From: Bacterioplanoides sp965200585 | GTDB lineage: Bacteria > Pseudomonadota > Gammaproteobacteria > Pseudomonadales > Oceanobacteraceae | Assembly: GCF_965200585.1 (NCBI RefSeq) | Contig: NZ_OZ241361.1 | Length of the DNA stretch: 64,000 nucleotides | Reading direction: 5' to 3' (one strand) | In this document: positions 43,124-52,182 of the stretch, piece after piece | Numbering within the stretch: position 1 is the first letter of the stretch | How the letters are laid out: each line of letters starts with the position of its first letter | Translations under genes and position numbers: made by a program | Notes under the pieces: generated by a model | What the model was told of the DNA's origin: nothing | Databases searched by the model: none | Seen by the model: only the letters and a program-made list of their open reading frames with translations

Positions 43124-43143
43124 GTATTAAAACTCTAGTTAAG
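43124..43143 (-). promoter_or_regulatory. Conserved element upstream of porin copy 1
   Basis: The plus-strand sequence GTATTAAAACTCTAGTTAAG matches the same place before porin copy 2 in 18 of 20 bases, whereas flanking non-coding DNA differs. On the minus strand it contains TTAACT, which could be a -35 region. Its conservation suggests a promoter or operator shared by the two cassettes. Confidence 0.55.
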
Positions 43144-43229
43144 GTGGGTGAAGCTGCAACAGATTGTCCTGAAGTGATACATGAAATTACTGATTTTTTG
43201 TTATTTTTATTTTGACTTTTTATTCCATA

Positions 43230-43254
43230 AAAAAAGGGCCTCAGGCCCTTTTTT
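43230..43254 (-). terminator. Rho-independent terminator between the two porin cassettes
   Basis: AAAAAAGGGCCT and AGGCCCTTTTTT pair perfectly round a very short loop. It lies 25 bases past the stop of the second PstS-like gene (minus strand), so each cassette is probably a separate transcription unit. Confidence 0.88.
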
Positions 43255-43278
43255 CAAATGACGAGTTGATCATGCTCG

Positions 43279-43707
43279 TTAAAATTTATAAACAACTTTT
43301 ACCGAGCCATCAACTACAGAGCTATCAACATAACCAACCAGATTGGGATTCTGAGCAACCAGGTTCTTGACAGCAGCATCGTCGCCAGATTCTTTGGGCG
43401 GTGTGCCTTTACCCGTGAAAATTAAACGCGACCAATAGGCTTTCAGTTGGCTTGAACTTTTGCCTAGTACCGTACCGTTAAATGATTCTCGACTGGCCGA
43501 TCCTGCGTCCTGATCAACCGGAACTGCCTGGCTGCCATCCGGAAAGTTTTTAGTTTTTCCCAGGAAAATACGGGAGATAGTGTCCTGATCCAGAGAAGCG
43601 TTAGCATTATTGGCACTAACGATTACGGCTACTTCAGCCTGAACAATAGCGGCCGCAAAAACAGAGGCCAGCGTCATGGTTTTAAGGAAAGTCATTAGTT
43701 TTTTCAT
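43279..43707 (-). CDS. Small PstS-like periplasmic binding protein, copy 2
   Basis: This 142-residue paralogue of the protein at 41527-41955 has identical length and aligns without gaps. Shared blocks include the segments LDQDTI, RIFLGK, SQLKAYWSRLIFTGKGTPPK and NPNL. The signal peptide (about 1-24) differs most. It follows the second porin by 11 bases. The pair was probably made by one duplication of a two-gene cassette. Confidence 0.88.
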   Translation of the reverse strand: MKKLMTFLKTMTLASVFAAAIVQAEVAVIVSANNANASLDQDTISRIFLGKTKNFPDGSQAVPVDQDAGSASRESFNGTVLGKSSSQLKAYWSRLIFTGKGTPPKESGDDAAVKNLVAQNPNLVGYVDSSVVDGSVKVVYKF

Positions 43708-43718
43708 TTGGGTTCTCC

Positions 43719-44885
43719 TTAAAATACTACGTCAACAGCAACAGTGTATAACATGGCCGATTCACTTTCTTGGCCATCACGAAGCTCTTCATCGATATAT
43801 TGCGCTTCCACTTTAAATGCGGTGCCTGCATCGTAATCAAAACGGGCGCCTAAAATAATGCTGTCTTCTTTGTCTCTCAGGAAGTTGTTTTGGATATTTC
43901 CAACAACGCCAGAGCCTTTTTCATCTTCACGCGCGGTATAGGTTAAATGCACTACTGTATCATTAAAGCGTTTGGCAGTACTGATGAGATACGCTGAGTC
44001 ATCAACAAATAACTCAGATTCATAATCCAGCGCAGTCCATTCGGCAATCATAAAGTAGTCACCATTATCATAGGTGACGGCCGCTTCAATAAACTTACCG
44101 GTAGCATCATCTAATTTAAATTCATCTCCCAGTCCGTTCTGTGTCGCCTGAGCAACAAGAAGTTCAGCTGGAGAAGAATCAGCAGAGGTTAAAATTGCAT
44201 TTAATTCAGCGTCAGATGATTCGGTAATGGCATTGATGTCATCAATGGTTGCATCCGTTTGATGGTAACTCAGGCGTGTTCCCCAGTTGCCATTATTCAG
44301 ATTCAGTACAACACCGGTAAAATCTTTTAAATCAACATCAAAACTTTTTACAGCTGGGGTAATGGTCTCACTGGAGCGGCCATAATAAAACTGAATCGAA
44401 CCATCGGTGCTGCCAACGCTGAAGTTATGAGTCAGATCAAAACCGTTGACGGAAGAGAACGGATCGAGACGTGCATAAACTTCTTCTGGTGGGCGAACCC
44501 AGTTATAGGCATAACCCACTTCTAAAAAGTCGGAATAATAAAAGAAAGGTGAGCGTAAGCGACCTAAGCGAATATCGGTATTTTCATTAATTGAATAAGT
44601 GATATAAGCCCAGGTGTTTTCGGTATCGTAATCTTCATTGCCCCGGGCAACAAACTGGGTGGTGGCCGAGGTCGATTCGTTAATCTGTTTACTGACCTGC
44701 AAGGCAATCAGGGTATCCTGATCAAAGGACACGTCATCATCATAGCCAGCCTGGCTGACATCACTGTTGGACAATACACCGGCACCAACACTCATAAAGC
44801 CGTTGATGTTAAGGTCGTTGGCAAAAGTCATCTGGCTGCTTGCCAGCATGACAGCAGCCAGCAAAGGAGATTTACGGGATAGCAT
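43719..44885 (-). CDS. Outer-membrane porin, copy 2
   Basis: This 388-residue barrel protein is a paralogue of the porin at 41967-43085. The first 150 residues are nearly collinear (NDLNINGFMSVGAGVL, YDDDVSFDQDT, RLGRLRSPFFYYSDFLEVGYAYNW). The main difference is an insertion of about 15 residues in an acidic loop near residue 205 (DDINAITESSDAELNAILTS). The final residue is Phe. Divergence in the loops but not the strands fits altered pore selectivity. Confidence 0.88.
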   Translation of the reverse strand: MLSRKSPLLAAVMLASSQMTFANDLNINGFMSVGAGVLSNSDVSQAGYDDDVSFDQDTLIALQVSKQINESTSATTQFVARGNEDYDTENTWAYITYSINENTDIRLGRLRSPFFYYSDFLEVGYAYNWVRPPEEVYARLDPFSSVNGFDLTHNFSVGSTDGSIQFYYGRSSETITPAVKSFDVDLKDFTGVVLNLNNGNWGTRLSYHQTDATIDDINAITESSDAELNAILTSADSSPAELLVAQATQNGLGDEFKLDDATGKFIEAAVTYDNGDYFMIAEWTALDYESELFVDDSAYLISTAKRFNDTVVHLTYTAREDEKGSGVVGNIQNNFLRDKEDSIILGARFDYDAGTAFKVEAQYIDEELRDGQESESAMLYTVAVDVVF

Positions 44886-44912
44886 GTTTAAACCCTGACT
44901 AGTAATACTTGT

Positions 44913-44932
44913 GTATTGAAACTCTAGTCAAG
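44913..44932 (-). promoter_or_regulatory. Conserved element upstream of porin copy 2
   Basis: The plus-strand sequence GTATTGAAACTCTAGTCAAG differs from its counterpart at 43124-43143 by two bases. On the minus strand it starts CTTGACT, containing TTGACT, a good -35 hexamer. A TATTAC about 18 bases further is a possible -10. Confidence 0.55.
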
Positions 44933-44980
44933 CTCCAAAAGAGTGCAAAAAAATATCCCGGAATCGCCAGAGATGTTACA

Positions 44981-46321
44981 TCAGACAGCTTCTGTCATAG
45001 CAACAATGTGTTTAATCTGGCGTTGAATCAGTGACTGATTCTTTTCCGGTAACTTATCCAGCCAGTAACTGAATTGCTGATTGCCGTGTAAGTCTGCCAC
45101 TTCGTGACCTTCCTGCCAGTGAATATCGTCGACCTCCCGCACCTGATCAAGCATGGCTTGGCTGACCAGCAGCCGTCGCTCTTCGCTGCTTTGCGCCAGA
45201 CGAGCCGCCCAGTGAATGGTATCTCCGATCAGATTTCCCTGAATCGGCTGATCCTCACCAATCGGTGCCAGTAACACCGGGCCATAATGCGCAGCAATAC
45301 GAAACTCCAATGGTAATAAATGACGATTATTTTCACGGATGTGATCGACCAGACCGAGAAACAGCATGGCCGCATAAAGGCTATGTACCATATTGCCGGT
45401 TCCGGAAGCAGGCAGGCCAAATAACATCACAATGCCGTCCCCCTGAAAACGATCCAGTTTACCGTTATACAATTTGGCCGCTTGATTTAACAATTTGTGA
45501 TACTGATTAAGCAGCGTGGATAATTCATTGGCGGATAAACGGTTTTGCAGTACTTCCAGATCCAGAATTTCGATATACAACAGAGCGCAGTCCTGATAGC
45601 AGAAGCCCTGTTGTGACTCGGCTTGGGAATCGCTGCTGATAAACTGATCCATCGCCTGCTGGTATAAGCGGCGCTGTTGTTCTTGTTCGGAAATATCCGT
45701 CAATGCCTGATACAAGGGCTGGAATTCATTAATCTCTGGTGCTGGTAATACCAGAGCTTCACCGTCTTGCCACTGCTTCAGCTTGTTTGGTAAAACGCGC
45801 AGAAATGTCAGGTGGCGTTCACTGAGCAGGTAACTGATCCAGGCGCCGATCAGGGCTAATAATGCCGATACAAATAAGCTGATGGATAAATAGCGGCGTG
45901 CATCATTGGTGGCGGCAGACAAATCTAAGTTGGCCTGCAGGGTACCAATCGCCAGCCTGTCCTGATTGATTTCCTGACTGATGATTTGCCCGGATTGTGT
46001 AAAACGACCGCTGGTTGCAATAACCTGCTGTTGCGTATTGAGAATACGAATGGCCGGAATGGAGTGATCCAGCTGCCACTCATTCAGTGTCAGGTTCAGG
46101 CTGACTCTGTCTTCATTGAGTAAACTGGGTGCGATCGCCAGAGCCAGGCGTTGCAACTGCAGAGACGCATTCGTTCGTAATGTATTTTCAGCCAGCGTTT
46201 GCTGATGTTGGTAAGTCAGCAGGCCAATGCATAAGCCGGTGGTCAGTATCATGATGGCAGCAAACAAACCGCAGACTTGACTTAGATTCAGCTTTTGCCA
46301 CGTCGAGCGAAATTTCGTCAT
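44981..46321 (-). CDS. Membrane class III nucleotidyl cyclase homologue with altered catalytic residues
   Basis: From ATG 46321 this is a 446-residue protein with two membrane segments (about 14-36 and 143-164) flanking a periplasmic sensor of about 105 residues, then a HAMP-like region and a cyclase domain (about 245-410). The second metal Asp is present (QGDGIVMLFG, D295). The first lies 44 residues earlier and is Glu (E251), the normal spacing. The transition-state Asn is His (H370, GDTIHWAARL) while the paired Arg (R374) is kept. It may have low or changed activity. It lies just upstream of the porin cassettes on the same strand. Confidence 0.82.
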   Translation of the reverse strand: MTKFRSTWQKLNLSQVCGLFAAIMILTTGLCIGLLTYQHQQTLAENTLRTNASLQLQRLALAIAPSLLNEDRVSLNLTLNEWQLDHSIPAIRILNTQQQVIATSGRFTQSGQIISQEINQDRLAIGTLQANLDLSAATNDARRYLSISLFVSALLALIGAWISYLLSERHLTFLRVLPNKLKQWQDGEALVLPAPEINEFQPLYQALTDISEQEQQRRLYQQAMDQFISSDSQAESQQGFCYQDCALLYIEILDLEVLQNRLSANELSTLLNQYHKLLNQAAKLYNGKLDRFQGDGIVMLFGLPASGTGNMVHSLYAAMLFLGLVDHIRENNRHLLPLEFRIAAHYGPVLLAPIGEDQPIQGNLIGDTIHWAARLAQSSEERRLLVSQAMLDQVREVDDIHWQEGHEVADLHGNQQFSYWLDKLPEKNQSLIQRQIKHIVAMTEAV

Positions 46322-46455
46322 TGGATTACTCAAACAATTTTTTTCTTTGGTGGTATTATATGCGCCGCCTGATGTAACGCCAGCAGCTCTTGTATTGTAT
46401 CTGGAGTGTTGTGTTGGCGTGATTTTGACCAATAAATGAATGATGGGGATTCACC

Positions 46456-46626
46456 ATGAGTGATGTGAAACAGTCTCTGCAAGACAAGCTGGAACAGTTG
46501 GAAAAAGGTTTATTCCTGATGAGCCTGGATCGTGTACGTGCGTTATCGGTTCATGAAACCGTTGATCTGATCGAAGAACTGCGTGGCGTTGTGTCGGCAG
46601 CGAAAGCGGATACCGACAAACTGTAA
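46456..46626 (+). CDS. Small hypothetical protein upstream of serB
   Basis: This 56-residue ORF begins ATG 46456 after a GGGG ribosome-site-like stretch and ends TAA at 46626. The product is a charged amphipathic helix (MSDVKQSLQDKLEQLEKGLF, ending AAKADTDKL) with heptad-like leucines and no membrane segment. It ends 30 bases before the serB GTG on the same strand. Its function is unknown. The good start context and tight spacing to serB argue it is real. Confidence 0.6.
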   Translation: MSDVKQSLQDKLEQLEKGLFLMSLDRVRALSVHETVDLIEELRGVVSAAKADTDKL

Positions 46627-46656
46627 TTTCCACCGTTATTAAGAAAGGGCTTATCC

Positions 46657-47865
46657 GTGACTGAGTTGGTTCTAATCCGTGTGACTGGGGCCGATAAGCC
46701 CGGTCTTACGGCAAACATCAGTGCCATTCTGGCACAATATGATGTCACTATCCTTGATATTGGCCAGGCTGAAATCCATGACACGTTAACGTTAGGGGTT
46801 TTGGCGGCTATTCCTGATCGGGCTGAATCGGCTCCGGTTCTTAAAGATGTGTTGTTTAAGGCTCATGAGCTTGGCTTATCGGTACGTTTTACCCCGGTCA
46901 CGCCCGAGAGTTATGACCACTGGGTAACCGGACAAGGTAAACCGCGACATATTATCACCTTGCTGGCACGAGCGATTGAAGCCAAAGCTATTGCTGCTAT
47001 TACTTCTATTGTTGCGGATCATGGTCTGAATATTGACCAGATCAACCGCTTATCCGGCCGTGTGCCACTGAGTCAGGAAGAAGAAAATACCCGTGCCTGC
47101 GTTGAATTTTCGGTGCGTGGCGAAGCGGATCAGAGCCAGATGCGTGCTCAGTTTCTGACCGTTGCAAACGATCTGGGAGTGGATATCGCCTTCCAGAAGG
47201 ATGATAAATATCGTCGCACACGTCGCCTGGTTGCCTTTGATATGGATTCCACCCTGATTGAAGCCGAAGTCATCGACGAGCTGGCGGCAGCAGCCGGTGT
47301 TGGCGAGCAGGTGGCTGAAATCACGGAGCGGGCAATGCAGGGCGAGCTGGATTTTAATCAGAGCTTCGAGCAGCGTGTGGCTCTGCTTAAGGGGCTCAAT
47401 GGTGATGTGCTGCAAGGCATTGCTGAGCGCTTACCGGTAACAGAAGGTGCTGAGCGCCTGATTCGTAATCTGAAGTCCCTGGGTTATAAAACGGCAATCT
47501 TGTCCGGAGGGTTTAACTACTTTGGTCGTTATTTACAGGATAAGTTAGGCATTGATTATGTGTATGCCAACGAACTGGAAATGGAAGAGGGCATTGTTAC
47601 CGGCCGGGTAACCGGCAAAGTGGTAAACGGTGAGCGCAAAGCCGAATTATTGCGCGAACTGGCGGTTCAGGAAGGCATCACTCTGGAGCAAACCATTGCT
47701 GTTGGTGATGGTGCTAATGACTTACCGATGCTCAGTATTGCCGGGTTAGGAATTGCTTTTCGTGCCAAGCCGCTGGTACGGGAAAATGCCAAAAATGCGA
47801 TTTCGACTCTGGGACTGGATGGTATTTTATACCTGTTAGGTTATCGCGACCGGGATATCGGCTGA
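46657..47865 (+). CDS. serB: Phosphoserine phosphatase with ACT domains
   Basis: SerB dephosphorylates phosphoserine in the last step of serine synthesis. The 402-residue protein has two N-terminal ACT-type regions (about 1-175) and a C-terminal HAD domain with FDMDSTLIE (nucleophile Asp near residue 195), the SGGFNYF motif II and GDGANDLPML motif IV. It starts at GTG 46657 after an AAAGG site. The extended N-terminus is normal in Pseudomonas-type SerB. It is the first gene of the serB-to-orn block and ends at a strong terminator. Confidence 0.96.
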   Translation: MTELVLIRVTGADKPGLTANISAILAQYDVTILDIGQAEIHDTLTLGVLAAIPDRAESAPVLKDVLFKAHELGLSVRFTPVTPESYDHWVTGQGKPRHIITLLARAIEAKAIAAITSIVADHGLNIDQINRLSGRVPLSQEEENTRACVEFSVRGEADQSQMRAQFLTVANDLGVDIAFQKDDKYRRTRRLVAFDMDSTLIEAEVIDELAAAAGVGEQVAEITERAMQGELDFNQSFEQRVALLKGLNGDVLQGIAERLPVTEGAERLIRNLKSLGYKTAILSGGFNYFGRYLQDKLGIDYVYANELEMEEGIVTGRVTGKVVNGERKAELLRELAVQEGITLEQTIAVGDGANDLPMLSIAGLGIAFRAKPLVRENAKNAISTLGLDGILYLLGYRDRDIG

Positions 47866-47896
47866 TAGTTTTTATACGGGCAATTGCCTGACCCTT

Positions 47897-47941
47897 GTCC
47901 AGAAAAAAGGCCACGTTTTAAGCATGGCCTTTTTTCTGGAC
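47897..47941. terminator. Terminator between serB and fimX
   Basis: The 17-bp arms (47897-47913 and 47925-47941, core AAAAAAGGCCA/TGGCCTTTTTT) have an 11-base loop. A and T runs inside the arms suit both convergent genes. Confidence 0.9.
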
Positions 47942-47960
47942 GATAGACAAGGGGTAGATG

Positions 47961-50054
47961 TTATTCATCATCAAAGTCATAAATCATGCCGGCTTGTGGC
48001 GGCTGTACATAATGGCCCTGAATAAAGTGAACCCCCAGCTGCCAGAGGTTAGCAACTGATGCCGCGCTTTCGACTAAGGGCACAATGGTGCGTTTTTCTT
48101 CTTCGTGTAGCTTCTCTAACAACTCTTTTAAATGCTTCTGATTATCCGGACTCTGGCTGAGCTCCTGAGTAAAAGAGCCATCGACTTTGACGTATTCAAC
48201 ATCCAGATGTTGCAGTTGCTGAAATGGGTTCAGAGCGCAGCCAAAGCGTGTTAATGCGGTTGGGATACCGCGTTCGAGTAACGCATGAGTAAACTCATGG
48301 CACTGTTTCAACATATGCCCGGCATCCTCTTCATTAAACTGAAAAATGGCGGCACCTTTAGGTAATCTGGCGGCATTCAGCGCCACACCAATCCAGCCTG
48401 CCAAGCTATCGTCGGACAAGGATGCCGACGATAAATTGATAAACATACGGGTGTTGTGACCTTTTTCCCGATGTTCACCCAGCAGCTTGGTGGTATGCAA
48501 AATAACCCAACGATCAATTTTTCGTTTTAACGCATCACTGATATCTGCTGAATTGAGAAACTCTCCGGCAGAAATATCATCGCCATTCGCTTGCGGCAGA
48601 CGCAGCAGAGTTTCGTAGTGCTCTGTTTCGTCACCGCGCAAATTGATCAATGGCTGGAATAACAAACGGAAGCTGTTGTTTTTGAGGGCGTCAGTCAGTT
48701 GTTGTTCAAGGTTGGATTCGTCTTTTTCGGTATCGTTTAATTCCGCTGGAACAAACAGATTAACGCCATTGCCTTGTTCATGACCTTCAAGTTTGCGCAC
48801 CAGGTCGGAAGCCTGATGAGCTTGTTGCAGAATATCATCTGGCTTTGAACTGTTTTCGGTAATCAGGGCCACACCGGTGCTGGTCGTGACTGTGGTGGTG
48901 CGTTTTTCAATGGCAATCAGTAACTGAGCAACAATATCTCTGAGTTTTTCGGCTTGTTGTAACGCACGTTCGGCATCAATGCCCATCATGATAAAGGCGA
49001 AGATATCTTCACCAATACGTGCCAGCTGAGCATTTTCCGGCAGATATTTCTGCAGCGCTTCAGCAACGGCAACCACCACTGTGTCACAGTGGTTCACACC
49101 AATATCGCTTTTAATTTTATTAAACTGGTCGATATTAATGTAAAACACCGCACCGGTTGCCCCTTTGAGTACGGCGCTGTCAACGGCGTGTTCCAGCTGT
49201 TCGTTAAAGTAGGTCTTGTTGTACAGATGAGTGAGTAAATCGCGGCTGCGAATTTCGCTGAGCTGTTCTTCCAGTTCACTGCTGTCGGCCTGGCCACGAA
49301 TCACAACCTGAGTACATTCTTCTTCGGCATAGGTTGCCGGAGAAAACTGCATGGTCATAGAAAATTCTGACCCTTCGCCATCCACACCTTTGGTTTTAAG
49401 GTCACCGGATTGTTGTGCCTGATCGTATTTTTTCAGAAAGGCTTTAAATTCTTTCTGGCCCGAGGTATGCACCATATCCATAATCGGCATGCCTTCCAGG
49501 TCATCGACTGAATCATAGCCAAACAGCTCAAGATAAGCCTGGTTGGCATAAACATGCATGCCATCATGAATATAACCAACGGCGTCTTTGGAACTTTCCA
49601 ATAAGCTCTGACTGCGCTTTTCCGCTTCCCGCAGTTTAACTTCCAGCATGCGTTTTTCGCGACGGATATGAAGGTGCTTCAGCTCGCGTTCAATGACCAT
49701 CAACATGACATTGGACTCTTCCAACGGCACTACCGTCGCAGCCCCTTTTTTCAGCGCACTTTCAAAGCTGATGGCATTCAGATCTTCCTGGGTCACCAGA
49801 ATTAATGGCAGATCTTTGTTGAGACGCTTAATCTGCTTTTGCAGTTCTTCCCAATGGATCTCATCGGTATGTTGCTGAGCAATGACCAGATCCCAGGATC
49901 GGTCTTGTAATTGTTCAACAAAATCTGCCAGAGATGAGACCTGATGTGCACGGGTGGCATTACCGGAGTTGCGTAGCATGCTGACAATATTTTCAGCGTG
50001 ATTCTGTGTTTGCATCAATAACAGCAGGTGGAGGGTGTCTCGCTTGGCTGGCAT
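47961..50054 (-). CDS. fimX: FimX-like c-di-GMP receptor (REC-PAS-degenerate GGDEF-degenerate EAL)
   Basis: This is the homologue of Pseudomonas FimX, which controls type IV pilus assembly and twitching via c-di-GMP. From ATG 50054 it is 697 residues: a receiver-like domain without clear phospho-Asp pocket (about 8-130), PAS (about 145-255), a degenerate diguanylate cyclase (GEDIF at 348-352 instead of GGDEF) and a degenerate EAL (ETL at 481-483). It therefore likely binds rather than makes or breaks c-di-GMP. Its position next to serB and a PA4958-like gene matches P. aeruginosa. Confidence 0.9.
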   Translation of the reverse strand: MPAKRDTLHLLLLMQTQNHAENIVSMLRNSGNATRAHQVSSLADFVEQLQDRSWDLVIAQQHTDEIHWEELQKQIKRLNKDLPLILVTQEDLNAISFESALKKGAATVVPLEESNVMLMVIERELKHLHIRREKRMLEVKLREAEKRSQSLLESSKDAVGYIHDGMHVYANQAYLELFGYDSVDDLEGMPIMDMVHTSGQKEFKAFLKKYDQAQQSGDLKTKGVDGEGSEFSMTMQFSPATYAEEECTQVVIRGQADSSELEEQLSEIRSRDLLTHLYNKTYFNEQLEHAVDSAVLKGATGAVFYINIDQFNKIKSDIGVNHCDTVVVAVAEALQKYLPENAQLARIGEDIFAFIMMGIDAERALQQAEKLRDIVAQLLIAIEKRTTTVTTSTGVALITENSSKPDDILQQAHQASDLVRKLEGHEQGNGVNLFVPAELNDTEKDESNLEQQLTDALKNNSFRLLFQPLINLRGDETEHYETLLRLPQANGDDISAGEFLNSADISDALKRKIDRWVILHTTKLLGEHREKGHNTRMFINLSSASLSDDSLAGWIGVALNAARLPKGAAIFQFNEEDAGHMLKQCHEFTHALLERGIPTALTRFGCALNPFQQLQHLDVEYVKVDGSFTQELSQSPDNQKHLKELLEKLHEEEKRTIVPLVESAASVANLWQLGVHFIQGHYVQPPQAGMIYDFDDE

Positions 50055-50190
50055 GCCGATTCTCTGTTTTAAAAACCACAATTATAGGAGGAAGACGGTA
50101 AAAAAAAATGCCCGAGTATCACAATCTGCGTCACAGGCTGACATTTTTTGTCGTTTTTACCGATTTTTACAACAGAAGGAAAGTTTGGTG

Positions 50191-52002
50191 TCAGAGTTTG
50201 TTCCAGATGGAGTCGAAGTCGTCGTCGTTCGACATCGATGGCGGATTCTGGATGCTGCTGTGTTTCTGTGGCGTGACACCGGCATTACGGAACTGGAACT
50301 GTCCAAAACTACTGGTGGATGCCAGACGTTTGGTGAGTTGATAGCGGCCTTGTTCTTCTTCAAACAATAGCTCCACTTTATTGCCGGTACGAAATGGCAT
50401 ACGTGGTAACAGCAGGGTGGCTGGCTGAGCAATGGCCTTAATTGCAGGCAGTAACAAAGCACGCATCAGCGGACCGTTTTCTCCGGTTTTTTGCAGTACA
50501 CGGGCTGCCCCCACTTTGGCGCGTGGTGCCAGCAGCTCAATGCCTAGTTGAGTACCTTCATCACGTAAGTGACGAATCCAGCGAATAACACCAATCGACC
50601 AGTGGCGTACTCCGTTTTCCTGAATGCCGATCAGTTCGCCGGCCTGGATGCTGGGAGGGACGTTGCCCTGCCAGTGCAGGCAATAACCACCCGGACTGGA
50701 GTTCAGCAGACTGACCTCATGACTGGGGTATTTGGCATTGGCTTCAGAACTTTCGTTACTGGTTTGCTTATGTTTGTTGATGAATTCAATAGCATCAATA
50801 TTGATGGTTGGGTTGTCGGCCAGTTTGCTGCCGCCAGCATCAAAAGCATCGGCCCAAACGTCTTCATCTTCACCCTGGTTGGCATTGGGTTTGTTACTGT
50901 CACCATCGACGGCTTTAGGTTTAAGCTTGGTGAGCATCAACTCAAAGCCGGTCATACCACCGCTGTAATAATGGGTAGCCGACAAACCAATGCATAATTT
51001 TAAATTGCCACCGGCCGGAGAGCGGCGAAATGAGCGTTGCCAATGGATACCCCAGGACTGAATAGCGTGTGACAGCAGGTTATCGCTCAGTTTTCCCGGT
51101 ACCGTGATCGTGTGATTGCCGGCAGGGTTTGCAGCCCAGAGCTTCAGCGCCTGAACCAGCTGATCGGTATTTAAACTACGGAACAGTGGTTTTTGAGCAT
51201 CACGCAAATGCTGGCGGTACTGGCCCGGCCTGTCACGATGCAGATTAATCAGAAACAGTGCGGTTTCATCTTCAGCGGGTGTCAGGCTGACATATTCGGC
51301 CCATAACTCACTGGCATCATAGAGCTGAGCCAGATCTTGTTGTCTGAGGTTGTTGGGCTTGGCCGTTCCCAGCAGATGAGCCCGGATAAACACATCTTTG
51401 ATGGTAGAGCTGGATAGGAAACGGGTTTGCCGGTCACTGACTTTGTATTCTGTCAGTTTGTGAATTTCAGCCAGTAATAACAGTTGATTAATCTCCATCC
51501 AGGCATGCTCTGGTGGCTGACAATAAAGCTGAAACGCCCGAAGGATGGTCTGGTTGGTATCTGAAATCGCTCTGTGTATCGCCAGCGTCACAATTTTAGA
51601 GGGTTTGTCCGCTGGTGATAAGCGAGCAATGCTGTGGGCTACCACCAGTTTATAACCCGTTGCCAGATGGCTTTGTAATGCCTGGCTGAGGTTTGCAATT
51701 TTGAGCTGCTTTTCGTTCAGGGAAATCGAAGATTGCAGGAAGTGTTTATTCAGTAAGGTGCAGATTGAGTAGATGTACGGGCGCACAACTTCCAGCACTT
51801 TAAAGCGTAATAACGGATCAGTATCCCACTGATTCAGTTCACGGATAGCATTGTATAAGCGGCGCGCAGATTCCCCGGTATTAGCCATAGGCAGCTCTTT
51901 TGCCCATTGGGTAATACTGTCTACGGTTCCGTTACAGATACTGGGCTGAGCCAGCGGCGTAGCCGGAATATGTAATTTAATTGGCGCTTTTGGGCTTTCC
52001 AT
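50191..52002 (-). CDS. PA4958-like protein, possible C-terminal PilZ-like domain
   Basis: This 603-residue cytoplasmic protein starts at ATG 52002 after a GGGA site. It is helix-rich over about 40-330; the C-terminal part (about 440-603) looks like a divergent PilZ-type barrel (VSLLNSSPGGYCLHWQG, ENGVRHWSIGVIRWIR). An acidic, flexible stretch (GEDEDVWADAFDAGG) lies near 390. It is encoded 137 bases upstream of fimX in the same direction, as in Pseudomonas where the neighbour is also of unknown function. A role in c-di-GMP signalling with FimX is inference from synteny. Confidence 0.75.
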   Translation of the reverse strand: MESPKAPIKLHIPATPLAQPSICNGTVDSITQWAKELPMANTGESARRLYNAIRELNQWDTDPLLRFKVLEVVRPYIYSICTLLNKHFLQSSISLNEKQLKIANLSQALQSHLATGYKLVVAHSIARLSPADKPSKIVTLAIHRAISDTNQTILRAFQLYCQPPEHAWMEINQLLLLAEIHKLTEYKVSDRQTRFLSSSTIKDVFIRAHLLGTAKPNNLRQQDLAQLYDASELWAEYVSLTPAEDETALFLINLHRDRPGQYRQHLRDAQKPLFRSLNTDQLVQALKLWAANPAGNHTITVPGKLSDNLLSHAIQSWGIHWQRSFRRSPAGGNLKLCIGLSATHYYSGGMTGFELMLTKLKPKAVDGDSNKPNANQGEDEDVWADAFDAGGSKLADNPTINIDAIEFINKHKQTSNESSEANAKYPSHEVSLLNSSPGGYCLHWQGNVPPSIQAGELIGIQENGVRHWSIGVIRWIRHLRDEGTQLGIELLAPRAKVGAARVLQKTGENGPLMRALLLPAIKAIAQPATLLLPRMPFRTGNKVELLFEEEQGRYQLTKRLASTSSFGQFQFRNAGVTPQKHSSIQNPPSMSNDDDFDSIWNKL

Positions 52003-52182
52003 GTGTTCCCACTTAATTATAAAACGAACGATCAATCAGTTTGCAAAATGTGAAGCCAACATTAAGTATAGTCAATTTGTCGTATGTGCGTATTCTGTTA
52101 TCAGAAAAACTGGCCTGATAACGCGTAAATTGATGTAAATCGTTTGAGATCACGTCCTTGTTATGTGATTTGTGTGCCCGGC

